From an uncultured Clostridia bacterium (GTDB taxonomy: Bacteria; Bacillota; Clostridia; UBA1381), in contig CANRKO010000004.1 in the NCBI GenBank assembly GCA_947631235.1, positions 1-64,000 on the forward strand: DNA of 64,000 nt, read 5' to 3'. Of this stretch, positions 1-8,346 are shown in pieces; the first letter of the stretch is position 1, and every line of letters starts with the position of its first letter. The notes below the pieces were generated by a model. It was not told where the DNA came from. It saw only the letters and a program-made list of their open reading frames with translations, and made no database searches. The translations under genes and the position numbers were made by a program.

Positions 1-292
1 TTAATCCCGACCATATAGCTCCGCCTTTGGACGGCAGAGAAAAACCTTTGATAAAATCGCCCTGTTCGGAAAAAATCTGTAATTGAGATTTTTGTTCACT
101 GCATGAATATATGTAATTACTATCCGACATATATATGCGCGAAGCATATATTGATTTTGCCGAATCAATCGGTTTAATATCATCAATATATCCGCTACCG
201 ACTAATTGAAATATTTGCAGCATAGAAAATACTAATCCGACAACGCCAAAAATAATCAGCATAGATTTACAGATTTGCCGCGCATATTTCAT
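1..292 (-). CDS. Membrane-anchored protein of unknown function, N-terminal part (runs off the left edge)
   Basis: Ninety-seven codons are visible, beginning at an ATG at 292 that follows an AGAGGTG Shine-Dalgarno site. The frame is still open at base 1. The start reads MKYARQICKSMLIIFGVVGL, which is a short basic tip followed by one hydrophobic membrane segment (about residues 10-33). A mostly polar stretch with the look of an extracytoplasmic domain follows. A consensus-like promoter lies 60-90 bases upstream. I do not recognise a family, and the C-terminal part that would identify it is outside the window. An uncleaved signal anchor or a short-lived signal peptide are both possible. Confidence 0.6.
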   Translation of the reverse strand, partial: MKYARQICKSMLIIFGVVGLVFSMLQIFQLVGSGYIDDIKPIDSAKSIYASRIYMSDSNYIYSCSEQKSQLQIFSEQGDFIKGFSLPSKGGAIWSGL

Positions 293-353
293 AAGCCTTA
301 ACACCTCTTAGGTTAAATCATATCAATTTTTATTGATGTTCTCAATCACTTAC

Positions 354-382
354 ATAATATCACACTTACTTCAAAAGTTCAA
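354..382 (-). promoter_or_regulatory. Sigma-A promoter for the gene at the left edge
   Basis: Read on the minus strand: TTGAAC (382-377), a 17-base spacer, then TATTAT (359-354). It lies about 60 bases upstream of the ATG at 292. Confidence 0.6.
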
Positions 383-441
383 TACGCTATACAAAAACGG
401 TCAAAAAATATTTTAGCACGCGAATTTCCATAGTATTCTCC

Positions 442-993
442 TTATTCCACTCCGTTTTTGAACGATAGGCATTTACCTATCACATCACCCGTTCTCAGAT
501 ATTCGTAAGTCGGGAACTCGAAAAGAATGGGTTTCATAGCCCGATAATCAATTTTGCCCGCATCGTTCAAGCATCTTTCCTCAACGTATGTGCCGTCTAT
601 GGCGCAGATGAAACTCTCGAAATTCGGAGTATTATACACGTCAACGACGCTGCATACCATAGTAAGCGGCGATTTCTTTATGATAGGCGCTGCTCCGTCA
701 GCTATTTCATAGTCGAACAACCCCGACTTGTCCGTTTTCGCTCCGCTTACAGAGCCGGAAAAATCCGCCTTCGATAAAATTTCCTCAGTCACCATATTTA
801 TCGACAGCTTATTTGTCTTTTTTATAACGCCGTTAATGAAGTGGGGAGCCGCGAGACTTACAAGAACTCTGTCGTGTCCGATAATTCCCACATGAGCGAC
901 AAGCGTCCATGTAGGCTTACCCTCGTTCATCGCCCCGACAACGGTTACGGGCATGGGATAAAGCGCTAATTGTGAACCGATATTCTTTTTCAT
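442..993 (-). CDS. Flavin reductase-like (flavoredoxin-type) FMN-binding protein
   Basis: 183 residues, a normal length for the flavin_reductase / DIM6-NTAB-like split-barrel family. Members bind FMN and reduce flavin or serve as electron carriers in anaerobes. The N-terminal segment (YPMPVTVVGA, then KPTWTLVAHVG) matches the usual opening strand and the substrate/flavin loop. The motif VLVSLAAPHF-NGVIKKTNKLSINMV is the typical core, in which proteins of this family pack against the isoalloxazine ring. The partner enzyme is not visible because no neighbour is obviously linked. The gene stands alone with its own strong promoter and two operator-like palindromes, so it is probably induced by a specific redox or chemical signal. 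The physiological substrate is unknown. Confidence 0.8.
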   Translation of the reverse strand: MKKNIGSQLALYPMPVTVVGAMNEGKPTWTLVAHVGIIGHDRVLVSLAAPHFINGVIKKTNKLSINMVTEEILSKADFSGSVSGAKTDKSGLFDYEIADGAAPIIKKSPLTMVCSVVDVYNTPNFESFICAIDGTYVEERCLNDAGKIDYRAMKPILFEFPTYEYLRTGDVIGKCLSFKNGVE

Positions 994-1019
994 TTTAATT
1001 ACCTCCGAAAAACATATTC

Positions 1020-1069
1020 TGACGTTGTGTCATTGATTGCATTATATCACCGTCCTGACGTCGTGTCAA
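1020..1069 (-). promoter_or_regulatory. Consensus promoter of the flavin reductase gene with two palindromic operators
   Basis: On the minus strand TTGACA (1069-1064), a 17-base spacer and TATAAT (1046-1041) form a perfect sigma-A promoter. Two near-identical 13-base palindromic boxes (TGAC-n5-GTCA) sit at 1056-1068, covering the -35, and at 1020-1032, covering the start region. They are 36 bases apart. This is a classic repressor arrangement. The repressor is not identified. HxlR, TetR or MarR families are plausible, but the HxlR gene in this window has a different palindrome. Confidence 0.7.
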
Positions 1070-1186
1070 TACATTTTCAAAAAAATTTATAAAAAATTTA
1101 AAAAATTCTCATGGGGGTTTTTGCTTAATAAAAAGAAAAGTGAATAGGTGGGGTACTTTTAACCGAAAAGTTTTAGGTGGGGGCAA

Positions 1187-1277
1187 AAAAATTTTAGCCC
1201 ATTTGAAAATCATCAAAAAGTAGGCTAAAATTTTTCTCCGAAAACGCGAAAACGGCCCCCAATCAAGCCGTTTTGCG
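1187..1277. terminator. Two inverted repeats in an AT-rich spacer, probable terminators
   Basis: A 13-bp inverted repeat (1187-1199 with 1223-1235, AAAAATTTTAGCC type) is followed by a second one (CGCGAAAACGGC at 1245-1256 with GCCGTTTTGCG at 1267-1277, one bulge). The second resembles a bidirectional intrinsic terminator. No gene is seen between 1070 and 1300. Confidence 0.45.
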
Positions 1278-1301
1278 TGTATCAATATTTGAGTACAATC
1301 G

Positions 1302-1360
1302 TGGTTCCGGATGTACGGCTCGAACGGACGATCCTGCGGTTAACAGTCACATGCTCTGCC
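1302..1360 (-). pseudogene. tRNA-Asn(GTT) remnant lacking its 5' third
   Basis: The minus strand shows the 3' part of a tRNA: the end of the D loop and D stem (GGCAGAGCA), an anticodon arm with loop CTGTTAA (anticodon GTT, Asn), a T loop TTCGAGC, and an acceptor 3' strand ATCCGGA followed by ACCA. The matching 5' acceptor strand and 5' half of the D stem are absent upstream. The anticodon and T stems each have a mismatch. It is therefore a broken copy and cannot make a tRNA. Such stubs are often left when an integrative element enters or leaves a tRNA gene. A serine-recombinase fragment lies 320 bases away. Confidence 0.75.
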
Positions 1361-1393
1361 ATAAATACTCTCGCCTCAAAGTATTTATCTATT

Positions 1394-1558
1394 CTATATA
1401 TCCTGCGGATGTTTTTCGAGCCAATCTATAATATCAAGGCTTTCATACATCGGTTTGCCGTCTATGAACAGGCACGGTACTTGATCCATACCGCCGACCT
1501 CTAAAAGACGCTTGTAATCCGCTTCATTTTTCATTATGTCGCGCATTTCAATATCCGT
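1394..1558 (-). pseudogene. Glutaredoxin-like protein, C-terminal fragment
   Basis: The reading frame contains MRDIMKNEADYKRLLEVGG, then QVPCLFIDGKPMYESLDIID. This is the second half of a glutaredoxin fold: the cis-Pro (VP) strand, the FIDGK hairpin and the last helix. The N-terminal CxxC redox motif is missing, and upstream the frame runs into unrelated sequence. It cannot be a working glutaredoxin. It is one of three gene ends packed together here. Confidence 0.65.
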
Positions 1559-1661
1559 CCTGGTAATCCTGTATCTGCCTTGACATTGAGAAATAAAATT
1601 CCTCCGCCATCTTCTTGCGCTGTTTCTCGTCTTCGGCGACATACATAGAGTTCACGCTTAT
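1548..1661 (-). pseudogene. C-terminal fragment of an unidentified protein
   Basis: A 37-codon open stretch (SVNSMYVAEDEKQRKKMAEE, then FYFSMSRQIQDYQDGY and a TGA stop) overlaps the start of the glutaredoxin fragment. The composition looks like real helical protein, but no start codon with an SD site is present and I do not recognise the family. Confidence 0.3.
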
Positions 1662-1680
1662 GTCCTTGCGCGTATTTCTG

Positions 1681-1779
1681 CTTATCGGCATTCTCAATAT
1701 CGCTTATCATCTGCTTGTAGCCGGAGCGCTCCATCGTAACGCCTGAAATTCCGTCGTCTATGTAAAATACGATAGAGAC
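1681..1779 (-). pseudogene. Serine recombinase (resolvase N-terminal domain) fragment
   Basis: The frame reads VFYIDDGISGVTMERSGYKQ, then MISDIENADK. This matches the part of the resolvase domain of large serine recombinases where a YxDDGxSG motif is followed by the R-x-G-(F/Y) helix (compare YYDEGVTGTQTAKRTGFNKM in the intact recombinase at 61930-63480). The catalytic N-terminus and everything after the resolvase core are missing. It is the remains of an old site-specific integration system next to the tRNA-Asn stub. Confidence 0.6.
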
Positions 1780-1844
1780 TTTAGCAACAGCTATATCGCG
1801 ATTGCCAAGGCAGTCATTTTTTTATGCTCGATTTTATATCTCTA

Positions 1845-1873
1845 TTGAATCGGCAAGGGAAAAGTGGTAAAAT
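1845..1873 (+). promoter_or_regulatory. Promoter of the GH78 gene
   Basis: TTGAAT (1845-1850), a 17-base spacer and TAAAAT (1868-1873), about 55 bases before the GTG start at 1929. Confidence 0.6.
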
Positions 1874-1928
1874 AGAAAGAAACGAAAGATTAACTATTAT
1901 CGGAGTAAATTAGGAGTGAGATGAAATA

Positions 1929-4097
1929 GTGATAAAAAACGCGAATTGGATATGCCCGCCCATTGATACGGGCGAGGTGTGTCCGGTATTTGCAAAAAAC
2001 ATCAGCATTGATAAATCCGTCAGTTCCGCGCTGCTTTCCGTAACCGCAACGGGAGTTTACGAGGCGCAGATAAACAGCAGACGCGTCGGCGGCTTTATTC
2101 TCGCGCCCGGCTGTACGGCGTATAAAAAGCGGCTGCAATATCAGACGTATGACGTTACGGATATACTCGAAAGTGAAACCACGATTGACATATTTTTGGG
2201 CAAGGGCTGGTACAGAGGGCGCATAAGCGCGTCTGATAAGAAAATAAACGAAACTCCCGGCGCTGTGATCGCCGAGCTTCAAATATCGTATGACGACGGC
2301 TCGGAGCAGATTATCACAACGGACAATTCGTGGACGGTAATCACGAGCCGCATATTGCTTTCGGATATTTACGACGGCGAAATATACGATGCGTCAGCGG
2401 CAACAAAACTGCTCGGTAACGCGGTAATAATCAATGATATTTCAAAATCCACCCTGATTCCGCAGGAGGGCGAATATGTCGCGGAGCATGAGCGGATAAA
2501 ACCCATGAGGATGTTTACAACTCCGAAGGGTGAGCGCGTGATCGATTTCGGGCAGAATATCGCGGGATATGTGTCGCTTGAACTGACCGCGGACAGAGGC
2601 GATAAAATAGTTCTTTCCCATGCGGAAATCCTCAACAGCGACGGCAATTTCTATAACGCGAATTACCGCAGCGCAAAGGCTCGTCTCGAATATATCTGCC
2701 GTGACGGGCATCAGGTGTATAAGCCGCATTTTACGTTTTTCGGGTTCCGGTATATCCGCCTCAATGAATGCCCGGATAATCTCGGCGTTGATAATTTTAC
2801 CGCGGTTGCGCTGTATTCCGATATGAAACGAACGGGGTATATCAAAACCGGCAGCGAGAAGGTCAACAAGCTGTACGAAAACACGCTATGGTCGCAGCGC
2901 GATAATTTTATCGATATTCCCACCGACTGCCCACAGCGCGACGAGCGCATGGGATGGCTTGGCGACGCGCAGGTGTTTGCGAAAACGGCGTGTTACAATT
3001 ACGATACGAGAAAATTCTTTAAAAAATGGCTCGGCGATTTGCGCGCGGAGCAGCGCGAAAACGGATCCGTTCCCGATACTGTGCCGAATTTCTGGCTCAT
3101 ACCGAGATCAAGTACCGCGTGGGGCGACGCTGCTACGATTATCCCGTGGCAGATTTATCTGTTTTACGGCGATGAGGATATTTTAAAGCAAAATTGCAGC
3201 ATGATGAAACGGTGGGTCGATTATATCACAAACGACACGCTTGAAAAATATCTGTGGATATGCTCCGACGATGACAAGAAGCTCTGGGGCAAGCATTACG
3301 GCGACTGGCTCGCGCTCGACGCGCCGTACGGCAGCTACATAGGCTCGACCGATATTGATTTTATCGCGAGCGCGTTTTACGCGTATTCAACGGAAATTCT
3401 GATAAAAGCCGGAAGGGTGCTCGGTAAAAATATGTCGGAATATGAGCGGCTTTACAAAAATATCGTGTCGGCGTTTAAAAGGAAATATAATGAATACTCC
3501 ACGCAGACCGAGTGTGTGCTTGCGCTTTATTTTAACCTCACCGATAACAAAGCAGAAACAGCGAAGCAATTAAACGATATGATAATCGCAAACGGAAACA
3601 GACTTCAAACAGGCTTTGTCGGTACGCCGTATCTTTTGTACGCTCTGAGCGAAAACGGCTATGCCGAGACCGCGTACAGTCTGCTTTTGCAGGAGGAATA
3701 TCCGTCATGGCTTTACGAGGTAAATCACGGCGCGACTACGATCTAGGAGCATTGGGACGGAATACGCGACGACGGCAAGCTGTGGAGCACGGATATGAGC
3801 TCATATAATCACTACGCCTACGGCTCGGTATGCGACTGGCTCTATTCGACAGCGGCGGGAATCAAGCCCTTGGAGACAGCCGCCGGATTTAAAGAAGTCG
3901 TTATAGCGCCCGTTCCCGATAAGCGGCTAGGAGGCATAAGCGCGTCGCTTGACACTGCATACGGAACGATTAAATCCTCGTGGCGCTATGACGGCGACAC
4001 CGTGCGGTACGAAATCGAAACGCCTGTTAATGCGGCTGTCATTATCAACAATGAAAAATATTTTATATCAAGAGGGACATATAGATTCTCAGATTGA
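1929..4097 (+). pseudogene. Alpha-L-rhamnosidase, family GH78, interrupted by an amber codon
   Basis: A 722-codon frame starting at GTG 1929 behind TTAGGAGTGAG. It would hydrolyse terminal alpha-L-rhamnose from pectin side chains or plant glycosides. It has N-terminal beta-sandwich domains (residues 1-290), then the (alpha/alpha)6 catalytic domain with the signature DCPQRDERMGWLGDAQ near residue 333, which contains the acidic residues of the active site, then a C-terminal beta domain. Codon 606 is TAG (3744-3746). It falls in GATTI-stop-EHWD, where the family has GATTxWExWD, so a single G-to-A change (TGG to TAG) removed the Trp just before the conserved catalytic Glu. The frame downstream is otherwise intact to 4097. 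No signal peptide is seen, which points to a cytoplasmic enzyme. Either a recent nonsense mutation or a sequence error; read-through is less likely. Confidence 0.85.
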
Positions 4098-4168
4098 CAG
4101 AAAAATGCGGAAATGTATATCGCGGAAGTGGAGGAAATTTTTTAATTCACGAATTGAAAGGACATACC

Positions 4169-5043
4169 ATGCATGATATTTGGAATCCGTGGCACGGGTG
4201 CCGCAAAAAGAGCGAGGGCTGCGAAAACTGCTATATGTTTTCCTCGACCGTATGCGCGACAGGGACGGCGCGGAGATTTACAGGACAAAAACCGGCTTCA
4301 GATACCCGCTGCAAAAGGACAGGCAGGGCGATTACAAGGTAAAAAGCGGCGAAATGCTGCGCGTGTGCATGACCTCGGACTTCTTTCTGGAGGAGGCGGA
4401 CGCGTGGCGGGACGAGGCGTGGGAGATAATATCGCGCCGACCGGACGTAAAATTCTTTTTGCTTACAAAGCGCCCGGAGCGCGTTTCCGAACATTTACCA
4501 TATAATTGGGGCAACGGCTGGGAAAACGTATTTTTCAACGTCACCTGCGAAAACCAAAAACGCGCCGATGAGCGAATACCGATTTTATTGGAGCTGCCGT
4601 TCAAGCACAAGGGCATAATGTGCGCGCCGTTTATCGGGCCGGTAAGCATAAGGAAATATCTCGAATACGGTCAAATAGAACAGGTGCTGTGCGACGGCGA
4701 AAATTATGACGGAGTTCGTCCGTGCAATTACGACTGGGTAAAATCGCTGCGCCGGGAGTGCGTTGATTATGATGTGACATTTGTTTTCTGTGGAACGGGG
4801 CGCAGATTTATTAAAGACGGACGGCTGTATAAAATCGAGGGAAACGCGCTCCAAAGTCAGCAGGCATATAAGTCGGGGTTGAGCTATCAAGGTAAGCCGA
4901 TGGAATTTAAGCTGTACGACGAGTGGGGCGGGTCGATACCCGAAGATGAATTGTATGTTCCGCATTACCGCGAACGCTGTAAAACGTGCGGCATGAGAAT
5001 AAGCTGCAACGGCTGCGGCGATTGCGGTAATTGTGAAAAATAG
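4169..5043 (+). pseudogene. DUF5131 (phage Gp37/Gp68-like) protein with a frameshift
   Basis: The natural start is the ATG at 4169 (MHDIWNPWHGC, then SEGCENCYM), the usual opening of this family with its cysteine motif. After TATATG the run of four T at 4238-4241 shifts the frame. One more T would give YMFFLDRMRDRDG and continue without a break to 5043 (about 291 residues). Family landmarks then follow: CMTSDFFLEEAD, FLLTKRPER, NVTCENQ and a Cys-rich tail (CKTC, CNGCGDCGNC). The function of the family is not established. It is found in phages and bacteria. The gene follows the broken GH78 by 70 bases. The missing T may be real decay or a homopolymer error. Confidence 0.8.
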
Positions 5044-5057
5044 CTTATAACAACATA

Positions 5058-5087
5058 AAAACCCGAAGGTCACAGCTTTCGGGTTTT
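5058..5087. terminator. Bidirectional terminator between DUF5131 and HxlR genes
   Basis: AAAACCCGAA (5058-5067) pairs with TTCGGGTTTT (5078-5087), giving T tracts on both strands. It separates two convergent genes and overlaps the HxlR stop codon. Confidence 0.8.
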
Positions 5088-5415
5088 ATTCCATTTTCCT
5101 TTTATAGTTCTCTCCCCACGCCTTCATAGCGTCCAAAATGGGCTTGAGCGTCTCGCCAAGTTCCGACAGGGCGTATTCCACTCTCGGCGGGACTTCGGCG
5201 TAAACGGTGCGCGTGATAAGCCCGTCCGCTTCCATTTGACGCAGGCTGTCCGTCAGAACCTTTTGACTTATTCCTTCCAGATTCTTATGCAGCTCGTTAA
5301 AACGCCACGGACGCACGAGCAGGTTTCGTATAATAAGCAGCTTCCATTTGTTCCCGATAAGCTGAACCGTCGCAGCAACGGGACATTCGGGGATGAGCTC
5401 GGCTTTTGTTTTCAT
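5086..5415 (-). CDS. HxlR-family winged-helix transcriptional regulator
   Basis: 109 residues, the standard HxlR length. It opens with a CPVAATVQLIGNKWKLLIIR motif (the lone Cys is typical and can act as a thiol or electrophile sensor in some relatives). The recognition-helix region FNELHKNLEGISQKVLTDSL and the wing GLITRTVYAEVPPRVEYALS follow, then a C-terminal dimerisation helix. Proteins of this family bind palindromes as dimers and control redox or aldehyde-stress genes. The start is fixed by GGAGG seven bases before the ATG. It is monocistronic. A palindrome over its own promoter suggests autoregulation. The target gene is not evident. Confidence 0.9.
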   Translation of the reverse strand: MKTKAELIPECPVAATVQLIGNKWKLLIIRNLLVRPWRFNELHKNLEGISQKVLTDSLRQMEADGLITRTVYAEVPPRVEYALSELGETLKPILDAMKAWGENYKRKME

Positions 5416-5441
5416 GCGTGATCCTCCAATACTTCATATTT

Positions 5442-5485
5442 GAATGTTACATTCTGATTATACCATAACATTTATAAAAACGCAA
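5442..5485 (-). promoter_or_regulatory. Promoter of the HxlR gene with a palindromic operator
   Basis: Minus strand: TTGCGT (5485-5480), a 17-base spacer and TATAAT (5462-5457). Just past the -10 is GAATGTTACATTC (5442-5454), a palindrome around a central base, in the right place for an autorepressor. Confidence 0.65.
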
Positions 5486-5535
5486 TAAATTTTTTTTGTT
5501 TCGGATTTTCGGCATAACGGCGCAATAGTTACAAA

Positions 5536-5793
5536 ATGATAGTGTATTGCCACCTCTTAAAATGAGGTTCTATTGTTCCACATCTATCATGTTTCTGTTA
5601 CGGAACAAGGCTCAAAATGTGAAGTAAAACCGGGCTTTGGGAGTAGCTAACAGACAGGGCAAGGGTTTTATACCTTTGCCCTTGCTTTTCGGCTTAACGC
5701 CCCTAATTACCTTGAAGCACAAAAGGAGCAATTTTGTCAAGGGCAAGTGTCAGCTTGTTCATTTTACCCTTGACGGAACTGCTCCTTTGTGCT
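5536..5793. other. Intergenic region rich in nested stem-loops (possible structured RNA or mobile-element end)
   Basis: No reading frame of note between 5490 and 5808. Four stems are visible: ATGATAG/CTATCAT (5536-5542, 5584-5590) enclosing ACCTC/GAGGT (5552-5556, 5564-5568); GGGCAAGGGT/ACCTTTGCCC (5657-5666, 5672-5681); and a large hairpin AGCACAAAAGGAGCA/TGCTCCTTTGTGCT (5716-5730, 5780-5793) with an inner GTCAAGGG/CCCTTGAC (5736-5743, 5767-5774). The last may terminate the MATE operon. Identity unknown. Confidence 0.4.
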
Positions 5794-5808
5794 ATTAAAC
5801 ACAAACTC

Positions 5809-7182
5809 TTAAATTTTGATATTGTCAATATTAGTTGACAATATCGGTTTATGCTTTTTGCGAATCCACATCAAATAGCCGCCGCAGATAGCGAGCGAAA
5901 CCAGTGAGCCAATAGGAGAAGCTAATCCCATTGGAAGCATACTCTCTGAAAACATATTGCTGAACAGCATGGCAAGCGGTATCCTCACGCCGAAGGCTGA
6001 TATGGAGTTATGAATAAACACAATAATAGATTTGTCAATCCCACAGAAGTAACCATTTAGACAGAAAGAGAACGCCACAATGATACAGTCAATGGAATAG
6101 GTTCTGAGATACTCTGCCGCCGCGTGGATCACCTTTGCGTCTGTTGAGAAGAACGACGCCATTGGCTCTCCGATGAACTGGCTGAGCGTACAGCTCAATA
6201 TACCGAAAGCAAGCGTTATCACAATGCCGTACTTTACCGCCGAAATTGCCCTTGCTTCCTTCTTTGCACCAACATTCTGCGAGGTAAATGCGGACAGGGC
6301 AGACATCATTGCCGTTGGGAACAAAAACATAAGCTGAATCAGCTTTTCCACAACTCCCACCGCAGATGCATCTGTGATTCCTCTTGTATTCGCAATTACT
6401 GTAATTGCTATAAAAGAGATATTGATCAGTGTATCTTGCGCCGCAATCGGAAGTCCGTTAAACAGGATTCGTTTGATACTTTTGGCAGAAAGCGTAAACC
6501 CGTCCTTTGTGATCGGAAACGACAGTCCCTTCTTCCAAAGATAAAGGATTCCGACAATAGAAGATACTGCCTGTGCGGTAACAGTCGCAATGGCAACACC
6601 GACCACACCAAATCCTAAAAGGCCTGTCAGCAAAAGATCTCCGACAACATTAACGACGTAAGCGATACCGATAAACACCATTGGCATACGGGAATTGCCG
6701 TCGCCACGAAGAATGGCGCTGATGACATTATACGCCACGATGAACGGTACGCCTGCTCCGCAAATGCGAATATAGACAGACGCCCCCGATATAGCTTGCT
6801 CCGGAGTCTGCAAAAGACGTGTAATCGAATCTGCGCCAAGCATCATGATTGGCGTGAGGATAATTGCCAAAACCGCAAACAGCCACACAGAATTGCCCAA
6901 CGCCCGATCTGCCATTTTCCGATCTCTTGCTCCAACGCTGTGACCGATTAAGACAGTCGTTCCCATTGAAATGCCAACGCAGAAGCCGGTAACAATCTGC
7001 GTCACCTGTGCGCCTGTATTGACAGCTGCAAGATTAGCGGTCGTGCTGAACATCCCAATCGTCCACATATCGACCGCACTGTAAAATGCCTGCATAAAGC
7101 AGGAAAACAGAAATGGGAGAGCAAAGCCGACGAGCCGCTTTAGCACATTTCCCGTTGTAAGGTCGCCCTTTGTTTGCGTCAT
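5809..7182 (-). CDS. MATE-family multidrug efflux transporter
   Basis: 457 residues with about twelve hydrophobic segments in two six-helix halves, as in the NorM/DinF-like MATE family. These export cationic compounds in exchange for Na+ or H+. The opening (TTGNVLKRLVGFALPFLFSC), the first-helix Asp (SAVDMWTIG) and the second-half repeat (AQDTLINISFIAIT) are typical. It is preceded by its own MarR regulator with a 13-base gap, so both are probably one transcript and the regulator senses an export substrate. An SD site GAGGTGAG lies ahead of the ATG. The base composition is more AT-rich and less codon-biased than that of the genes around 11-64 kb, which fits recent acquisition. Confidence 0.9.
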   Translation of the reverse strand: MTQTKGDLTTGNVLKRLVGFALPFLFSCFMQAFYSAVDMWTIGMFSTTANLAAVNTGAQVTQIVTGFCVGISMGTTVLIGHSVGARDRKMADRALGNSVWLFAVLAIILTPIMMLGADSITRLLQTPEQAISGASVYIRICGAGVPFIVAYNVISAILRGDGNSRMPMVFIGIAYVVNVVGDLLLTGLLGFGVVGVAIATVTAQAVSSIVGILYLWKKGLSFPITKDGFTLSAKSIKRILFNGLPIAAQDTLINISFIAITVIANTRGITDASAVGVVEKLIQLMFLFPTAMMSALSAFTSQNVGAKKEARAISAVKYGIVITLAFGILSCTLSQFIGEPMASFFSTDAKVIHAAAEYLRTYSIDCIIVAFSFCLNGYFCGIDKSIIVFIHNSISAFGVRIPLAMLFSNMFSESMLPMGLASPIGSLVSLAICGGYLMWIRKKHKPILSTNIDNIKI

Positions 7183-7195
7183 CTACTCACCTCGT

Positions 7196-7633
7196 TTATA
7201 GTTGCTCTACTTTTTCTTTTAGAGCAGTCAAAAATCGTTCCGTTAATTCCAGATATTTTTGGACATCATCTTCCGCCCAAGACTCAAAAATAGAGTTTTC
7301 AATTACAATCAGGCGGGATGCGGTTCGTTCAGCAAATCGTTTTCCTTTTTCCGTCAGACATACCCGTTTTGATTTACCGTCAACCGCTTGCAGATAGATT
7401 ATGCCTTCGCTTTCGAGTTTGCGGATTGCGGAATTGACTGTTTGTTTGCTTAATCCGGCGTTCCGGCAAATATCATTTAGCAGAAGGCTGTCCCCAATAC
7501 TGCAAATCGCATAAAGGATTTTTGAAACGCTGTCGGAAATGCCCAGTTTTAGAGAAGAATTGTGATAAACCGCTTCGATTTCGCCGTGTAGAAGATTAAA
7601 GCGTTTTATCTCATTTGAGCTATTTGGATTCAT
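7196..7633 (-). CDS. MarR-family transcriptional regulator
   Basis: 145 residues with a winged helix-turn-helix in the middle (DICRNAGLSKQTVNSAIRKL, then the wing GIIYLQAVDGKSKRVCLTEKG) and terminal dimerisation helices. MarR proteins repress efflux genes and release DNA when a phenolic or drug-like ligand binds. It lies directly upstream of, and in the same direction as, the MATE gene, so that transporter is the likely target. The ATG at 7633 is preceded by a weak GGCGGTG site. Confidence 0.88.
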   Translation of the reverse strand: MNPNSSNEIKRFNLLHGEIEAVYHNSSLKLGISDSVSKILYAICSIGDSLLLNDICRNAGLSKQTVNSAIRKLESEGIIYLQAVDGKSKRVCLTEKGKRFAERTASRLIVIENSIFESWAEDDVQKYLELTERFLTALKEKVEQL

Positions 7634-7669
7634 ATAGCACCGCCTTTTCGTCCGAAATGGTACTATTTT

Positions 7670-7698
7670 AGTGTAGCACGAAATTGTGAAAAAGTCAA
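7670..7698 (-). promoter_or_regulatory. Promoter of the MarR-MATE operon
   Basis: Minus strand: TTGACT (7698-7693), a 17-base spacer and TACACT (7675-7670), 37 bases before the MarR start codon. Confidence 0.6.
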
Positions 7699-7879
7699 TA
7701 TGGTTGCAGACAACTTTACAAATAAAAAATATATGTATTATTTCCGCACTGAATTATAAATATAATGCGTGGACACATTACCGTTCATATTTTCTTTACA
7801 AAATTCATAAAATCCCATACGCTTCTTTAATGTTATTTTAAGGAAACTTCTGTATGCTGTGAATATACAAAACACGGTG

Positions 7880-8266
7880 CTACAGCCGGTGGTACCGGCA
7901 TGGGGCTGATAACCCGCCGACGTGGTCTTCATGGGCGTGGGTGCAAACGACATAATCCAAGTAATCAATGTTCAATTTTTTCAAATATGCAGCAATAAGG
8001 CTGCTGTCCGCAACATTGCCGCCGTCAATCAGCATTGTCTGCCCGTCGCATATAACGAGCGCCGCATCCGCTTGCCCCACGTCGATAAAATGAACGGCGA
8101 GCGCTGAGCCTTCCGGCAAAGAGACTTCTGTCGGAGTAGATGTCGCAGTTATGACTTCTGTGGGCTGCAACGTAGGCGGCTGCTCGGTCGGCGATAACAG
8201 TTCCGTAGTTGAGCATCCGCTAATAAACAGCACGGATAGCAATAGCAAATTTAATATTTTACGCAT
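7880..8266 (-). pseudogene. ComEC/Rec2-like metallo-beta-lactamase-fold lipoprotein, truncated
   Basis: The protein begins with a lipoprotein signal (lipobox FISGC, Cys18), a Thr/Pro-rich linker, and then the start of an MBL hydrolase of the ComEC C-terminal type: HFIDVGQADAALV, MLIDGG, YVVCTHAHEDHVGG. The last motif holds the first metal ligands. Right after GGL the homology stops and the frame ends nine residues later, so three quarters of the hydrolase domain is missing. A GCCGGT/ACCGGC hairpin (7877-7891) sits at the break. The next 140 bases (to 7738) carry an unrelated open frame ending FYEFCKENMNGNVSTHYIYN, probably the tail of another lost gene. Confidence 0.75.
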
Positions 8267-8290
8267 AGGTTTATTCCTTTTTACATAAAT

Positions 8291-8324
8291 AATAGATATA
8301 TTATAGATGTATTATATATCTATT
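8291..8324. promoter_or_regulatory. Operator-like inverted repeat between divergent genes
   Basis: AATAGATATA (8291-8300) and TATATCTATT (8315-8324) form a perfect 10-bp inverted repeat in a very AT-rich divergent promoter region, between the lipoprotein remnant and the RHH gene. It is a likely binding site for the RHH protein encoded next door. Confidence 0.45.
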
Positions 8325-8346
8325 TTATGTCTAAGGAGAGAAATTT

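Noticed and set aside
1302-1360. Complete tRNA-Asn gene
   Set aside because: The 5' acceptor strand and the 5' half of the D stem are missing upstream, and two stems carry mismatches.
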